From positions 62,001 through 126,000 of the forward strand of contig CAZFPL010000001.1 of NCBI GenBank assembly GCA_964521085.1: a stretch of 64,000 nucleotides of DNA, read 5' to 3'. Below, piece by piece: positions 9,808-18,662 of the stretch. Below the pieces are notes generated by a model, which ran no database searches, was not told the origin of the DNA, and saw only the letters and a list, made by a program, of their open reading frames with translations. A program made the translations under genes and the position numbers. Each line of letters opens with the position of its first letter. Position 1 is the first letter of the stretch. The stretch comes from JAFGKK01 sp964521085. GTDB lineage: Bacteria; Chloroflexota; Anaerolineae; Anaerolineales; RBG-16-64-43.

Positions 9808-10497
9808 ATGCTGCGCCGATTGACATTTACCCTTGGTTTGCTTTTATTCCTTGCTGGATGCGGCACGGTGAAAATTGACCTGGATTCCCAATTGACCCTT
9901 TCGCATTCCAAGCCGAGTTCCACCCCCGCCGTCTCGAGCCCATCCGTGATTACCGACATGTTGACGTCAACATTTTCCCAGACTTTGTTCCCGACACTCC
10001 TGCGACGTATTCTCCGCCGATAGCGCCGTCCGATACGGCAACACCTTCCCCTTCAATCACCTCCTCGCCGTCAAATACGGCAACCACTGTCCCATCGAGG
10101 ACCTCCACGCGCACCCGAACCGACGCGCCGCCCGAAAAGGTGCAGACGCTGACCGACACCCCTGCGCCGACGGACACTCTTGCAATAGCAGATACCCAGA
10201 CCACAACTCCTATTATTTTGGAACCCCAATCACCGACCGCCACATGTACCCGGACAGAAACGATGACGCGAACTGGAACGCGTACACCGACCGAAACGCG
10301 TACATCGACAATGACGGGAACATCGGATACGCCAACACGTACCCTAACCACAACGCGTACACCAACACGGACTTCGACCGAAACCACAGAAGAGACCGTG
10401 ACCCCTGCACCGACACGATCGAAAACGCCCATAACTCCGATTTCGTGCGGTTGCCAATGGCAAAACGCATACCTTCATTCTCGATAAAAATTTTTAA
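9808..10497 (+). pseudogene. Decayed RCC1-repeat lipoprotein (signal, linker and half of the first blade only)
   Basis: ATG 9808 opens a typical family signal peptide (LLLFLAGCGTVKIDLD). That frame stops at TAG 10021-10023. The Thr/Pro-rich linker continues in a different frame from about 9985 to 10440 (TATPSPS, TRTPTETRTS, TTTRTPTRTS). The original frame then resumes with AVANGKTHTFILDKNF and ends at TAA 10495-10497. That last piece matches the start of blade 1 in the neighbours (AxGxxHTCVVT), with the Cys replaced by Phe. The copy therefore carries two compensating frameshifts and has lost all remaining blades. The exact frameshift positions cannot be fixed because the linker is repetitive. 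Confidence 0.75.
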
Positions 10498-10692
10498 CCT
10501 GTCATCGTATGGGGCATAAACGCAAGTATGGGGTAATCGGTACCAATGTAGAAGTTGGAGATTTTCCGAAGCAAATCAGGTCGGTTTTGGAAGATAAGAA
10601 TAATTTATCGGGTCCACTGTCATTAAGGGCGAGTCGGCTCCCTGGCGCATGAGCCCGGTCTCCCCATGAAAATCCCTGGGGTAGCGGTTTTT

Positions 10693-11640
10693 TTATTCCC
10701 CTTGTTTCGTCTTCTGAAGAATGTGCATCGATACCGGCAGTGTGACCGCGAACACGGTACCCCGCGCGCCGTCCCGCCGGCTGCGGACCGTCACTGTCCC
10801 CTCATGCCGCTCCACCACGCGCCGGACCAGCGCCAGCCCGAGCCCGCTGCCTTCGTATCCGCGCGCGTTCGAGCCGCGGTAGAGTTCTTCGAACAGGCGC
10901 GGGATTTCCTCCGCTGGAATCCCCGGACCGGTGTCGGCGATTTCCACCTGCACATGGCGGGCTTGTTCCATCGCCCGCACCTCCACCGTATCCTGCTTGC
11001 CGGTGTACTTCATCGCGTTCTCGATCAGGTTGAAAAACGCCAGGCTGAGCAGGTCGCGGTCGCCGATGATTTCCGGCAGCGGCCAGGGGACGCTGGGAAC
11101 CACCAGGCGCAGATCCCTCCCGCTTCCCGAGGGGTGCGCCCGCACGGCGTCTACGGTTTCCTGCAGCAATTGGCCGAGGTTGACTTTGTCATATTCCAGC
11201 GCGATTTCTTCCAAATCCGCAAGCTTTCGCAATCCGGCGGTGAGTCGGGTCAGACGCTCCACCTGGTGCTGGATATCGGGAATGGCCGAAGGCGTGGCAC
11301 CGGATGCGCCGGCGCCTTCCAAATTGGCCAACGCCGCCCGGATGCCCGTCAACGGATTCTTTAATTCGTGATCCAGCCGGCGCAGGAAGCGCCGCTGAGC
11401 CTCGGCCTGTTTCTTCCGCTCGCGGGAAAGGCTGAGTTCGGATCGGGAGGCGTTCCGATGCCGGATCAGGACGATCGAAACCCACACGACGCTGATGAGA
11501 ATGCCGCTGAAGAACGCCAGCAGGCCGAAATCGATCTTGATCACGAGCAGGGGGAGCGGTCGAAGCGTCTGTTGCAGGACGGTCATGATCGCCAGCCCGA
11601 TTGCCGCCGGCACGAGAGCGATTGCGACGCGCAGTTTCAT
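10693..11640 (-). CDS. Sensor histidine kinase, two membrane segments
   Basis: Membrane histidine kinase of 315 residues with transmembrane segments around residues 5-22 and 38-60 and almost no external loop, so it probably senses within or near the membrane. The HisKA box is LDHELKNPL with phosphoacceptor His91. The ATPase domain follows with the N box (NLIENAMKYT), G1 (DTGPGIP) and G2 (GSGLGLALV). It overlaps the response-regulator gene by 4 nt (ATGA), so the two are translationally coupled and almost certainly a cognate pair. Signal and regulon are unknown. Confidence 0.93.
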   Translation of the reverse strand: MKLRVAIALVPAAIGLAIMTVLQQTLRPLPLLVIKIDFGLLAFFSGILISVVWVSIVLIRHRNASRSELSLSRERKKQAEAQRRFLRRLDHELKNPLTGIRAALANLEGAGASGATPSAIPDIQHQVERLTRLTAGLRKLADLEEIALEYDKVNLGQLLQETVDAVRAHPSGSGRDLRLVVPSVPWPLPEIIGDRDLLSLAFFNLIENAMKYTGKQDTVEVRAMEQARHVQVEIADTGPGIPAEEIPRLFEELYRGSNARGYEGSGLGLALVRRVVERHEGTVTVRSRRDGARGTVFAVTLPVSMHILQKTKQGE

Positions 11641-12356
11641 TGCTCGCCTTCCACCGGAGCGCGGAACCGGTATCCTTCGCCGGTGACGGTTTCGATGAAC
11701 TGCGGTTCCTCGGCTTCATCCCCCAGCGCGCGGCGCAGCTCGGCGATGCGGGTGTCCACCGCGCGCGTCCCGGCGGGGTAATCCCATCCCCAGACCGCAT
11801 CCAGCAGCCGTTCGCGCGTGATCAACTCGTCCGGATGAGTCATCAGGTATTCCAGAAGCGAAAGCGCTTTGGGCGTCAGGGGCAGGATGTTCCCGCCCAG
11901 CGTCACCCGCCGCGCGCGCCGGTCAAGGACCAAACCGGCGGAGGTGATCTTCCAGGCGGAGGAAAGCGAGACCGGCGAGCCTTGCGCGCGCCGCAGAACC
12001 GCCCGGACGCGGGCCAGCAGTTCGCGGGGATCGAACGGCTTGTTAAGGTAATCGTCCGCCCCTTCCTCGAGGGCCATCGCGCGCTCTCCGGCTTCTCCCA
12101 CCTGGGTCAGCAGGATGACCGGCAGGTGGTTGCCCTGGGAACGCAGGGTGCGGAGCACCGCCCGGCCGTCCATTTCCGGCATGAGTACGTCCAGGATGAC
12201 CAGGTCGGGAGAATCTTTTACCACGCCCTCCAGCGCTGCTTTGCCGTTGGCCGCGCATTGCACGCTGTATCCCGCGCGTTCCAAAAACGCGCTCAGGTGC
12301 TCCGTGATCGAAGGTTCGTCGTCGACCAGAAGGATTTTAGCAATCGGTTGGGACAT
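11637..12356 (-). CDS. OmpR-family response regulator
   Basis: Two-domain response regulator of about 239 residues. The receiver domain begins KILLVDDEPS and contains LVILDVLMPEMDG (phosphoacceptor Asp in LDV) and the conserved Lys in DYLNKPF. The C-terminal winged helix has the OmpR/PhoB pattern (LTPKALSLLEYL, AVDTRIAELRRALG, TVTGEGYRFR). ATG 12356 is chosen because AAGGG lies upstream and the receiver starts immediately; a longer frame to 12467 adds an unlikely extension. It is the first gene of a two-gene operon with the kinase. Confidence 0.93.
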   Translation of the reverse strand: MSQPIAKILLVDDEPSITEHLSAFLERAGYSVQCAANGKAALEGVVKDSPDLVILDVLMPEMDGRAVLRTLRSQGNHLPVILLTQVGEAGERAMALEEGADDYLNKPFDPRELLARVRAVLRRAQGSPVSLSSAWKITSAGLVLDRRARRVTLGGNILPLTPKALSLLEYLMTHPDELITRERLLDAVWGWDYPAGTRAVDTRIAELRRALGDEAEEPQFIETVTGEGYRFRAPVEGEQ

Positions 12357-12671
12357 AATTCGTTTGCCCTTGTGAATGCCGCAGACGGATGAGGTATATG
12401 ATACTGTGTTTTTCCCCGAAGCGGTACTGCGATGCATGGGTCGAATTCCAGCCGGTGTCCGCTGCAATTCGTGCAGCCGGACCGTGAAATTCTCGTGACG
12501 ATGGCTGCCATCCTATCCGGGATGCGAATTTAAGCGCATGGAAAAGCGCCTGGGGGAAAAATGAAATCTTGGTTTACAATATACTGCGCCTTGGAGATCG
12601 GGCATCCCATAGGCGGTTCAGAGCCGGGAAAGCGCATCGAATACATCATGCTGTATCCTGCAGGAGGAAGA
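12357..12671. other. Divergent intergenic region
   Basis: About 315 bp between the response regulator (minus) and an RCC1 lipoprotein (plus). It must hold promoters for both directions, but I could not single out a convincing -35/-10 pair. The only clear element is the AGGAGGAAGA ribosome-binding site just before ATG 12672. Confidence 0.5.
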
Positions 12672-13796
12672 ATGCACAGTAAGTCTGTCAGTCTTATCGC
12701 GGCATCCGTGATTCTTTTTATTTTTGCATCCTCATGCAAACCCAAGGTTCCCGTCTCGGAGCCGCTTGCGGTTTCCAGGATCGCGGCCGGCGGGAACCAA
12801 ACGTGCATAGTGGATAAGGGGAAAGCGAAATGCTGGGGGGAAAACGACGGCGGGCAGTTGGGAGAAGGGACGTTCGAGAATAGAAACACGCCGGTCGATG
12901 TGACGGTCCTGGCGGACGAAATTTCCTTTATCTCGGTGGGATACAAGCACACCTGCGTGTTGACCAAAAACGGCGACGTGATGTGCTGGGGAGGCGGTTG
13001 GACCGGCCGCTTGGAAGGCGGAACGGATGGAGGATATCGGGCGGTTGCCGCGGGTGGTTTCCACACCTGCCTGGTGACTCGCGCCGGAGGTGCGCAGTGC
13101 TGGGGTGGAAACGCCCTTTCCGGTATGGGAAACGATACGGAGGGAGATCCCGGCACGCCCGCCGATGTTACCGGATTGACCGACGGGATCCAGGGAATAA
13201 GCGCGGGGGTGGAGTTCTCCTGCGCAATCCACAACGGGGGCGCGATATGTTGGGGATTGAACGACGCCGGCCAATTGGGTGACGGAACCTTCACCAGTTC
13301 TTTGGATCCAAGGGAAGTTCTCGGATTGACGTCCGGGGTTAAAGCCATCGTTGCGGGAGTGTTCCATACCTGCGCGCTGACGGCGGGGGGAGAGGTGTGG
13401 TGTTGGGGAGAGAATTTATCGGGAGAACTGGGTGACGGCTCCTATCAAAGCAGCCCGGTCCCGGTGAAAGTGGGCGGTTTGGAGGCAGGAATCCAAGCGG
13501 TTGTCGTCGGGGGCAGTCATACCTGCGTGTTAACCAAAGCGGGCGGTGTGAAGTGCTGGGGAGGGAATGCCGGCGGCCAATTGGGAGATGGCACGACGAC
13601 CGATCGGAATGTTCCCGCGGATGTCAGCGGGTTGACCAGCGGTGTGGTTGCCATCGCGGCGGGAGGAAGCCACACTTGCGCGATGATGAGTGATGGTTCG
13701 GTGAAATGCTGGGGGCAGAACGAAGAAGGCCAGTTGGGGAACGGCACCAATACAAGCAGCAACACGCCGGTAAACGTTACCTTCCCGGCGGCTTAG
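12672..13796 (+). CDS. RCC1-repeat lipoprotein, 7 blades, divergent
   Basis: Secreted lipoprotein of about 374 residues. ATG 12672 follows AGGAGGAAGA and opens a signal peptide ending in FASSC. Almost no linker separates the lipid anchor from the propeller, unlike the tandem copies at 4-10 kb. Seven CWG repeats are present, but blades 2 and 3 are degenerate (CWGGGWTGRLEGG, CWGGNALSGMGND) and the spacing between them is short. The HTC/CWG Cys pattern is kept in most blades; one reads FSCAI. The stop overlaps the convergent gene on the other strand by 4 nt. Function unknown. Confidence 0.86.
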   Translation: MHSKSVSLIAASVILFIFASSCKPKVPVSEPLAVSRIAAGGNQTCIVDKGKAKCWGENDGGQLGEGTFENRNTPVDVTVLADEISFISVGYKHTCVLTKNGDVMCWGGGWTGRLEGGTDGGYRAVAAGGFHTCLVTRAGGAQCWGGNALSGMGNDTEGDPGTPADVTGLTDGIQGISAGVEFSCAIHNGGAICWGLNDAGQLGDGTFTSSLDPREVLGLTSGVKAIVAGVFHTCALTAGGEVWCWGENLSGELGDGSYQSSPVPVKVGGLEAGIQAVVVGGSHTCVLTKAGGVKCWGGNAGGQLGDGTTTDRNVPADVSGLTSGVVAIAAGGSHTCAMMSDGSVKCWGQNEEGQLGNGTNTSSNTPVNVTFPAA

Positions 13797-15067
13797 GGGA
13801 AAGTCGGAAACGATCCCTCGCCGGCGCCGGCGGAAATCAAGATCGCATCATCCTGTCCGGCGCCGGCGCTTTGCGTGTTGCCGGCGATATATACCCGGTC
13901 TCGGAACAGGGCAATCCCGTGGGCGCCTTCGTTTTCCGGGCCGCCCCACATCCGGGACCAAATCAGATTGCCGTCGCGGTCATACCGCAGGAGTACGAAA
14001 TCCATTCCGCCCCCGCCGCCGTAGCTGTCGGAAGCGCCGGCGATGAAAATGTCCCCCGACGGGCCGATCGCAACCGCTCGCGCATCCTCACTTCCCTTTC
14101 CTCCCCACAACTGTTCCCAAATCAGTTTCAGGTTTTTATCCCACTTCCTGAGAAAAATCTGCCCGCCGTTGCCCCGGTCGACCGTCAACCCGACGGTGAA
14201 CAGGTATGTTCCGTCGCTGGTCATCCCCAGTGCGTCCGTGCCGATCGGACCGTCCCAGACGGTATGCGAAAGGTATTCGCCCGTTTGCTTCGAGAAACGG
14301 GCAAGCAAACCCTGTCCGCCCAGGAGATAATTTTCTCCGTCGTACCGTCCGGCGACATAAATGGCATCGGCATCCACCACCATCTGTCCATCCGCCTGGT
14401 CCCATCCGCCTCCGCCCCAGGTGTTCGCCCAGATTAAATTCCCCTGCCGATCCAATTTCAGGACGGCGAGATCGTTCCCGGTTGTTTCTCCGGTTGTCCA
14501 ACCGGAGAGATATAGATAATCTCCATCGGCGACCAGTCCGTCCACTTCTTCATAGCCGAATCCCTGGCTCCAGGTGAATTCCCATGCCGCGCTGCCGTCC
14601 TCGGTATTTAGCGCCAACACTGCCATGTCCGCTTCCATCAGGTTGACGGCCGAGGTGTAGGTGAGTCCGCCGACGTAGGCGTAGGCTCCGGCGACGGTTA
14701 CGATAAATGCTTTCTCCATAAACTTTCCACCCCAACGCGTCTGCCAGAGTTCGGTTCCATCCGGGGCGAATTTGTAGATCACCATATCGGCGAACGGTTC
14801 TTTGACCGCCTGTTGAAATGAAGCGAAGTAGATGTTTCCGGCGCGATCGACATCCACTCCCCAGCCCTGATCCAGCTTGGATCCGCCGCGGAGGACGAAC
14901 CAGGGGGTAAACGAATCGCCGACGGGGGATTGGTTTGCAGTCGATATCGAGGAGGCGGAAAACAGACTGGGCGTGATTGGACGCGCCGGTGAGGCGATAC
15001 AGCCGAAGATCATCAGCTGCATGACGGAGGCCAAGAAGACGATTTCGGGAAGCGGTTTCTTCTTCAT
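13793..15067 (-). CDS. SBBP-like beta-propeller lipoprotein
   Basis: Predicted lipoprotein of 424 residues with lipobox MIFGC. The mature part repeats a pattern of W-x-WGG...D-x-A-x-G-V/I-A...G-x-I-Y-x-A-G (LWQTRWGG, LIWANTWGG, LIWEQLWGG, LIWSRMWGG; NIYFAS, IYVAGR, DIFIAGA, VYIAGN), typical of SBBP/NHL-like propellers annotated as bulb-type or hypothetical proteins. About six blades can be counted. It is convergent with the RCC1 lipoprotein, with a 4-nt overlap at the stops. Probably a surface-exposed binding protein; no enzyme motif seen. Confidence 0.8.
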   Translation of the reverse strand: MKKKPLPEIVFLASVMQLMIFGCIASPARPITPSLFSASSISTANQSPVGDSFTPWFVLRGGSKLDQGWGVDVDRAGNIYFASFQQAVKEPFADMVIYKFAPDGTELWQTRWGGKFMEKAFIVTVAGAYAYVGGLTYTSAVNLMEADMAVLALNTEDGSAAWEFTWSQGFGYEEVDGLVADGDYLYLSGWTTGETTGNDLAVLKLDRQGNLIWANTWGGGGWDQADGQMVVDADAIYVAGRYDGENYLLGGQGLLARFSKQTGEYLSHTVWDGPIGTDALGMTSDGTYLFTVGLTVDRGNGGQIFLRKWDKNLKLIWEQLWGGKGSEDARAVAIGPSGDIFIAGASDSYGGGGGMDFVLLRYDRDGNLIWSRMWGGPENEGAHGIALFRDRVYIAGNTQSAGAGQDDAILISAGAGEGSFPTFP

Positions 15068-15182
15068 GGAATTCCGATATCAGTGCGAGAATATCTGCAG
15101 GATGGTGTCGGTTGCCGATGTGCGGGGAGTATGTAAAAAAGCGCGGATGGATCGATCACATAATATCGTGATGGTGAAAATC

Positions 15183-16190
15183 TCAAGCGGTCGGTAAATA
15201 CCGCTTGAATGCCTCCATCTGGTGTAAAACGAGCTCGGCTCCGATGGCCAGGCAGCCGACCGGTTCCTCGGCCAGGTAGGCCGGAATTCCGGTGACGTCG
15301 GTCAGGTAGCGGTCCATGCCGCGCAGCAGGGCTCCGCCGCCGCACAGCATGATGCCGCGGTCGATGATGTCGGACGTCAATTCCGGGGGGGTATGTTCGA
15401 GGGTGGTGCGGACACAGCCGACAATCTCCTCCAGCGGTTCCTCGAACGCTTCCACCACATCCGCCGTGGAGATGCTGACCGTCCGGGGAAGATTGTTGAC
15501 CTGATCCCGGCCCTGGATTTCAAGGCTTTCGTTCGGCTCGATGGGTGTGGCGGCGCCGATCCGCAGCTTGACTTCCTCCGCCACCATTTCGCTGATCACC
15601 ACGCCGTATTTCCGGCGGACGTAGGCGGCCAGCAGTTCATCCAGCCTTCTCCCGCCCATGCGGACGGTGTTGGCCACCACCGGGCCGTTCATCGTGATCA
15701 CCGATGCCTCGGCCACGCCCCCTCCCAGGTATACGACCATGTTGCCCGAGGGGGTGGAAATCGGCAGGCCGGCGCCGACCGCGGCGGCGAGAGTCCGCGT
15801 AACCAGGAATACTTCGCGGCAACCGGCGCGCAGAACCGCCTCGCTGGCGGCGCGGCGCTCCACGCTTGTGATCCCGTGCGGAATGGTCACCATCGCCCGC
15901 GGCTTGAAGAGGCTGATCGCACCGCACACTTTGCGGATGAACCAGGTTAGAAGCACCTGGGCGACTTCGAAATCGGCGATCGCACCGTATTGAAGCGGAT
16001 GAACCACTTCATACCCTTCGGGCACCCGGCCGTACATGTGCCGGGCCTGCTCGCCCACTTCCACGACTTTCTGTTCATCCACGTCGATCACCACCATCGT
16101 CGGTTCGCTCAGGACGATCTGCCCGCCCTCGGCGATGATGGTGTTGACTGTGCCCAGGTCGATCCCCAGTTCTTTATAGAATAAAGCCAT
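15183..16190 (-). CDS. MreB-like actin homologue lacking expected catalytic residues
   Basis: 335-residue protein alignable end to end with MreB, the bacterial actin that guides cell-wall synthesis. Phosphate-1 loop GIDLGTVNT (residues 9-17) and the adenosine motif MLCGGGALLRG are kept. Two key sites are changed: the usual EEP before AAAIG reads TRT (131-133), removing the catalytic Glu, and phosphate-2 reads YLGGGVAEASV (154-164) instead of DIGGGTTEVAV, replacing the Asp with Tyr and the Thr with Val. It may bind nucleotide without hydrolysing it. mreC and mreD are not adjacent; the neighbours are propeller lipoproteins. It is therefore likely a paralogue rather than the main MreB. Confidence 0.85.
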   Translation of the reverse strand: MALFYKELGIDLGTVNTIIAEGGQIVLSEPTMVVIDVDEQKVVEVGEQARHMYGRVPEGYEVVHPLQYGAIADFEVAQVLLTWFIRKVCGAISLFKPRAMVTIPHGITSVERRAASEAVLRAGCREVFLVTRTLAAAVGAGLPISTPSGNMVVYLGGGVAEASVITMNGPVVANTVRMGGRRLDELLAAYVRRKYGVVISEMVAEEVKLRIGAATPIEPNESLEIQGRDQVNNLPRTVSISTADVVEAFEEPLEEIVGCVRTTLEHTPPELTSDIIDRGIMLCGGGALLRGMDRYLTDVTGIPAYLAEEPVGCLAIGAELVLHQMEAFKRYLPTA

Positions 16191-16261
16191 ATTGTGTCAG
16201 GTCACTCTCCCGGCAATAGTGCAGGTTTTTTCTTGGGTTCGGGGGGTAATTGTACCCTATT

Positions 16262-16276
16262 AGACCGGGGCGGTCT
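16262..16276. repeat. Short inverted repeat AGACCG-GGG-CGGTCT
   Basis: Perfect 6-bp arms around GGG in the 136-bp divergent region between the MreB-like gene and the next RCC1 gene. The core resembles the larger hairpin at 19262-19290 (GGCGGTCT/AGACCGCC), so both may belong to one repeat family; it could also act as an operator. Confidence 0.4.
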
Positions 16277-16326
16277 TAAGACTGTCTCGATCCGGCTTCG
16301 ATTACAATTATGCTTCGGGAGTGGAA

Positions 16327-18645
16327 ATGTCCACGAAAAAGTTTTGGATCAGGTTGGTTCTCATCGCGTCTTTCGGGGCGTTCCTAGCTTCCTGCGGCTC
16401 CTCCGAAAAAGCCACGCTGACGGTTACTTCCGAAGTAAAAGCGTCGACGGCGACCATCCGGATCGCATCCCCATCGCCGACGGTTCCTCCGTTGGAACGC
16501 AGCGCCGTACTTCCCCTGACACTGGGCGGAAACCACACCTGCGCGATGACCATCGGGGACGGGGTCGTGTGCTGGGGCAATAACCGGTACGGGCAATTGG
16601 GGAATGGAACGTTCCTCAACAGCAGTGTCCCGACGGAGGTCAGCCGGATGACCTCCGGTGTGATCGCGATCGCGGCCGGTTGGGCGCATACCTGCGCGCT
16701 CCGAAGCAGCGGCGGATTGGAATGCTGGGGAACCAATACGAAGGGTCAATTGGGTGATTCCACCACCACCGACAGCCGTTCGCCGGTGGCGATATTCGGA
16801 CTCTCCGGAGGGGTGAAGTCTGTCACGGCGGGGCACCGCCATACCTGCGCGCTGATGGAAGGGGGCGGGGTGAAATGCTGGGGGGAGAACGCATCCGGCG
16901 GAGTGGGCGACGGGACAAGCATCAACCGCAGCGCCCCGGTGGATGTGCCGGGCATGACCGGCGGCGCGACGGCGCTCGAGGCCGGCGCCGGCCACACCTG
17001 CGCTTTGATGGAAGGCGGCGCTGTGAAATGTTGGGGATGGAATGCCGGCGGTCAATTGGGGAATGGAACCGTCACCGACAGCCGGCTTCCGGTGGATGTC
17101 GGCGGCCTCCCGGGACCTGCGCAGTCTATCGCGGCGGGCGATCAGCACACCTGCGCCCTGCTTGCGGATGGATCGGTTGTATGCTGGGGCGCGAATGCCA
17201 GCGGTCAATTGGGAAACGGAACCCGAAACCGGAGCAGCACGCCTGTCCCGGTCGGCGGTTTGTCCGCCGCTTTGGAAATTGCCGCCGGCGGCGCGCATAC
17301 CTGCGCACTTTTAACCGACGGGGAAGTGAAATGCTGGGGCGACGACCAATCCGGTCAGTTGGGCGACGGTGGCTACGATAATCGGAGCACTCCGGTGGCC
17401 GTCAGCGGGCTGACGGGCGAAGTCGATCATATCGCAGCGGGGTTCAGCCACACTTGCGCGAGCATGATGGACCGGCGTATCCAATGCTGGGGATGGAATA
17501 CCGAAGGCCAGCTGGGCGATGGAACGGTCAAAGGCCGCCGGATCCCCGGGGACGTGCTGGGATTCACCGGCGGGGCTGCAGTGATCTCCGTCGGGTGGTC
17601 GAACACCTGCGCGCTCCTCATGACAACCGGCGGGATTCGATGTTGGGGATTGAATGGAGGAGGCCAGCTGGGTGACGGGAAGTTTGCCGACAGCAGTTCC
17701 CCGGTGGGGGTGAGCGGGCTCGCTTCCGGGAGGATTTCCGTGGCGGTCGGCGGCGCCCACGTCTGCGCGCTTTCCGGAAGGGGCGGCGTGAAGTGCTGGG
17801 GACGCAACGACCGCGGCCAGCTCGGCAGCGGGACGAATGCGGATCAGAACACGCCGATCGACGTCGCTGGTTTGCCGGAAGAGGTCGTCGCGGTCGCGGC
17901 CGGGAAGGATCATACGTGCGCCCTTACGTTCCATGGCGGGGTGAAGTGCTGGGGGGCGAACGAGTTCGGCCAGCTGGGAAACGGAACCACGGCGGACAGC
18001 GCCAAACCGGTGGATGTCAGCGGACTCTCCGAAGGGATCAGCGCGATCGCCATGGGGGGCGGCCACACCTGCGCGTTGACCAGGAACGGCGGAGTGAAGT
18101 GCTGGGGCTCGAACAAATACGGACAACTCGGCGACGGCACGCTGGAGAACCATTCTGCGCCGGTCGACGTCAGCGGATTGACCGCCGATGTCAATTCCGT
18201 TTCGGCGGGCGGATTCCATACCTGCGCGATGGTCTCCGGGGTGACTTTGAAATGCTGGGGGTGGAATGCGTACGGCCAGCTGGGCGACAGCACCGCCACC
18301 GACCGCACCATGCCGGCGAACGTCATGTGGCTGGCGGGCACCCCCGCCCTTGTTTCAGCCGGGTACGATTTCACCTGCGCCATCATGCGCTCCGGCAGCC
18401 TGCGCTGCTGGGGAAACAACGAGTTCGGCCAGCTTGGAGACGGGTCCACCACGACCCACCAGACGCCCGTGGATGTGCGGGGGCTCAAGTACAAGGTGAT
18501 CTTCCTCGCGGCGGGATTTTATTCCACCTGCGCGGTCACGACCGACGGGCAATCGAAATGCTGGGGAAACAACATCTACGGCCAACTCGGCAACGGCGCC
18601 ACTTCCAACAGCAACATGCCGGTGGATGTGATCGGTTTGGAGTGA
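16327..18645 (+). CDS. RCC1-repeat lipoprotein, 14 blades (two propellers)
   Basis: Predicted lipoprotein of about 772 residues. ATG 16327 follows GGGAG and starts a signal peptide ending in FLASC; GTG 16321 is an in-frame alternative. A short linker leads into fourteen CWG repeats without an obvious break, consistent with two seven-bladed propellers. Most blades keep the HTC and CWG cysteines. Several blades have Asp/Asn-rich turns (NADQN, NRSAP, TADSAKP). It diverges from the MreB-like gene across 136 bp. Function unknown; a surface-binding role is inferred from architecture. Confidence 0.88.
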   Translation: MSTKKFWIRLVLIASFGAFLASCGSSEKATLTVTSEVKASTATIRIASPSPTVPPLERSAVLPLTLGGNHTCAMTIGDGVVCWGNNRYGQLGNGTFLNSSVPTEVSRMTSGVIAIAAGWAHTCALRSSGGLECWGTNTKGQLGDSTTTDSRSPVAIFGLSGGVKSVTAGHRHTCALMEGGGVKCWGENASGGVGDGTSINRSAPVDVPGMTGGATALEAGAGHTCALMEGGAVKCWGWNAGGQLGNGTVTDSRLPVDVGGLPGPAQSIAAGDQHTCALLADGSVVCWGANASGQLGNGTRNRSSTPVPVGGLSAALEIAAGGAHTCALLTDGEVKCWGDDQSGQLGDGGYDNRSTPVAVSGLTGEVDHIAAGFSHTCASMMDRRIQCWGWNTEGQLGDGTVKGRRIPGDVLGFTGGAAVISVGWSNTCALLMTTGGIRCWGLNGGGQLGDGKFADSSSPVGVSGLASGRISVAVGGAHVCALSGRGGVKCWGRNDRGQLGSGTNADQNTPIDVAGLPEEVVAVAAGKDHTCALTFHGGVKCWGANEFGQLGNGTTADSAKPVDVSGLSEGISAIAMGGGHTCALTRNGGVKCWGSNKYGQLGDGTLENHSAPVDVSGLTADVNSVSAGGFHTCAMVSGVTLKCWGWNAYGQLGDSTATDRTMPANVMWLAGTPALVSAGYDFTCAIMRSGSLRCWGNNEFGQLGDGSTTTHQTPVDVRGLKYKVIFLAAGFYSTCAVTTDGQSKCWGNNIYGQLGNGATSNSNMPVDVIGLE

Positions 18646-18662
18646 TGGGAGTTAAAAAAAAT

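Noticed and set aside
4500..18640. Possible CRISPR or DNA tandem repeats with about 150-nt period
   Set aside because: The period matches about 50-residue protein blades, with synonymous variation and no short identical repeat-spacer pattern.
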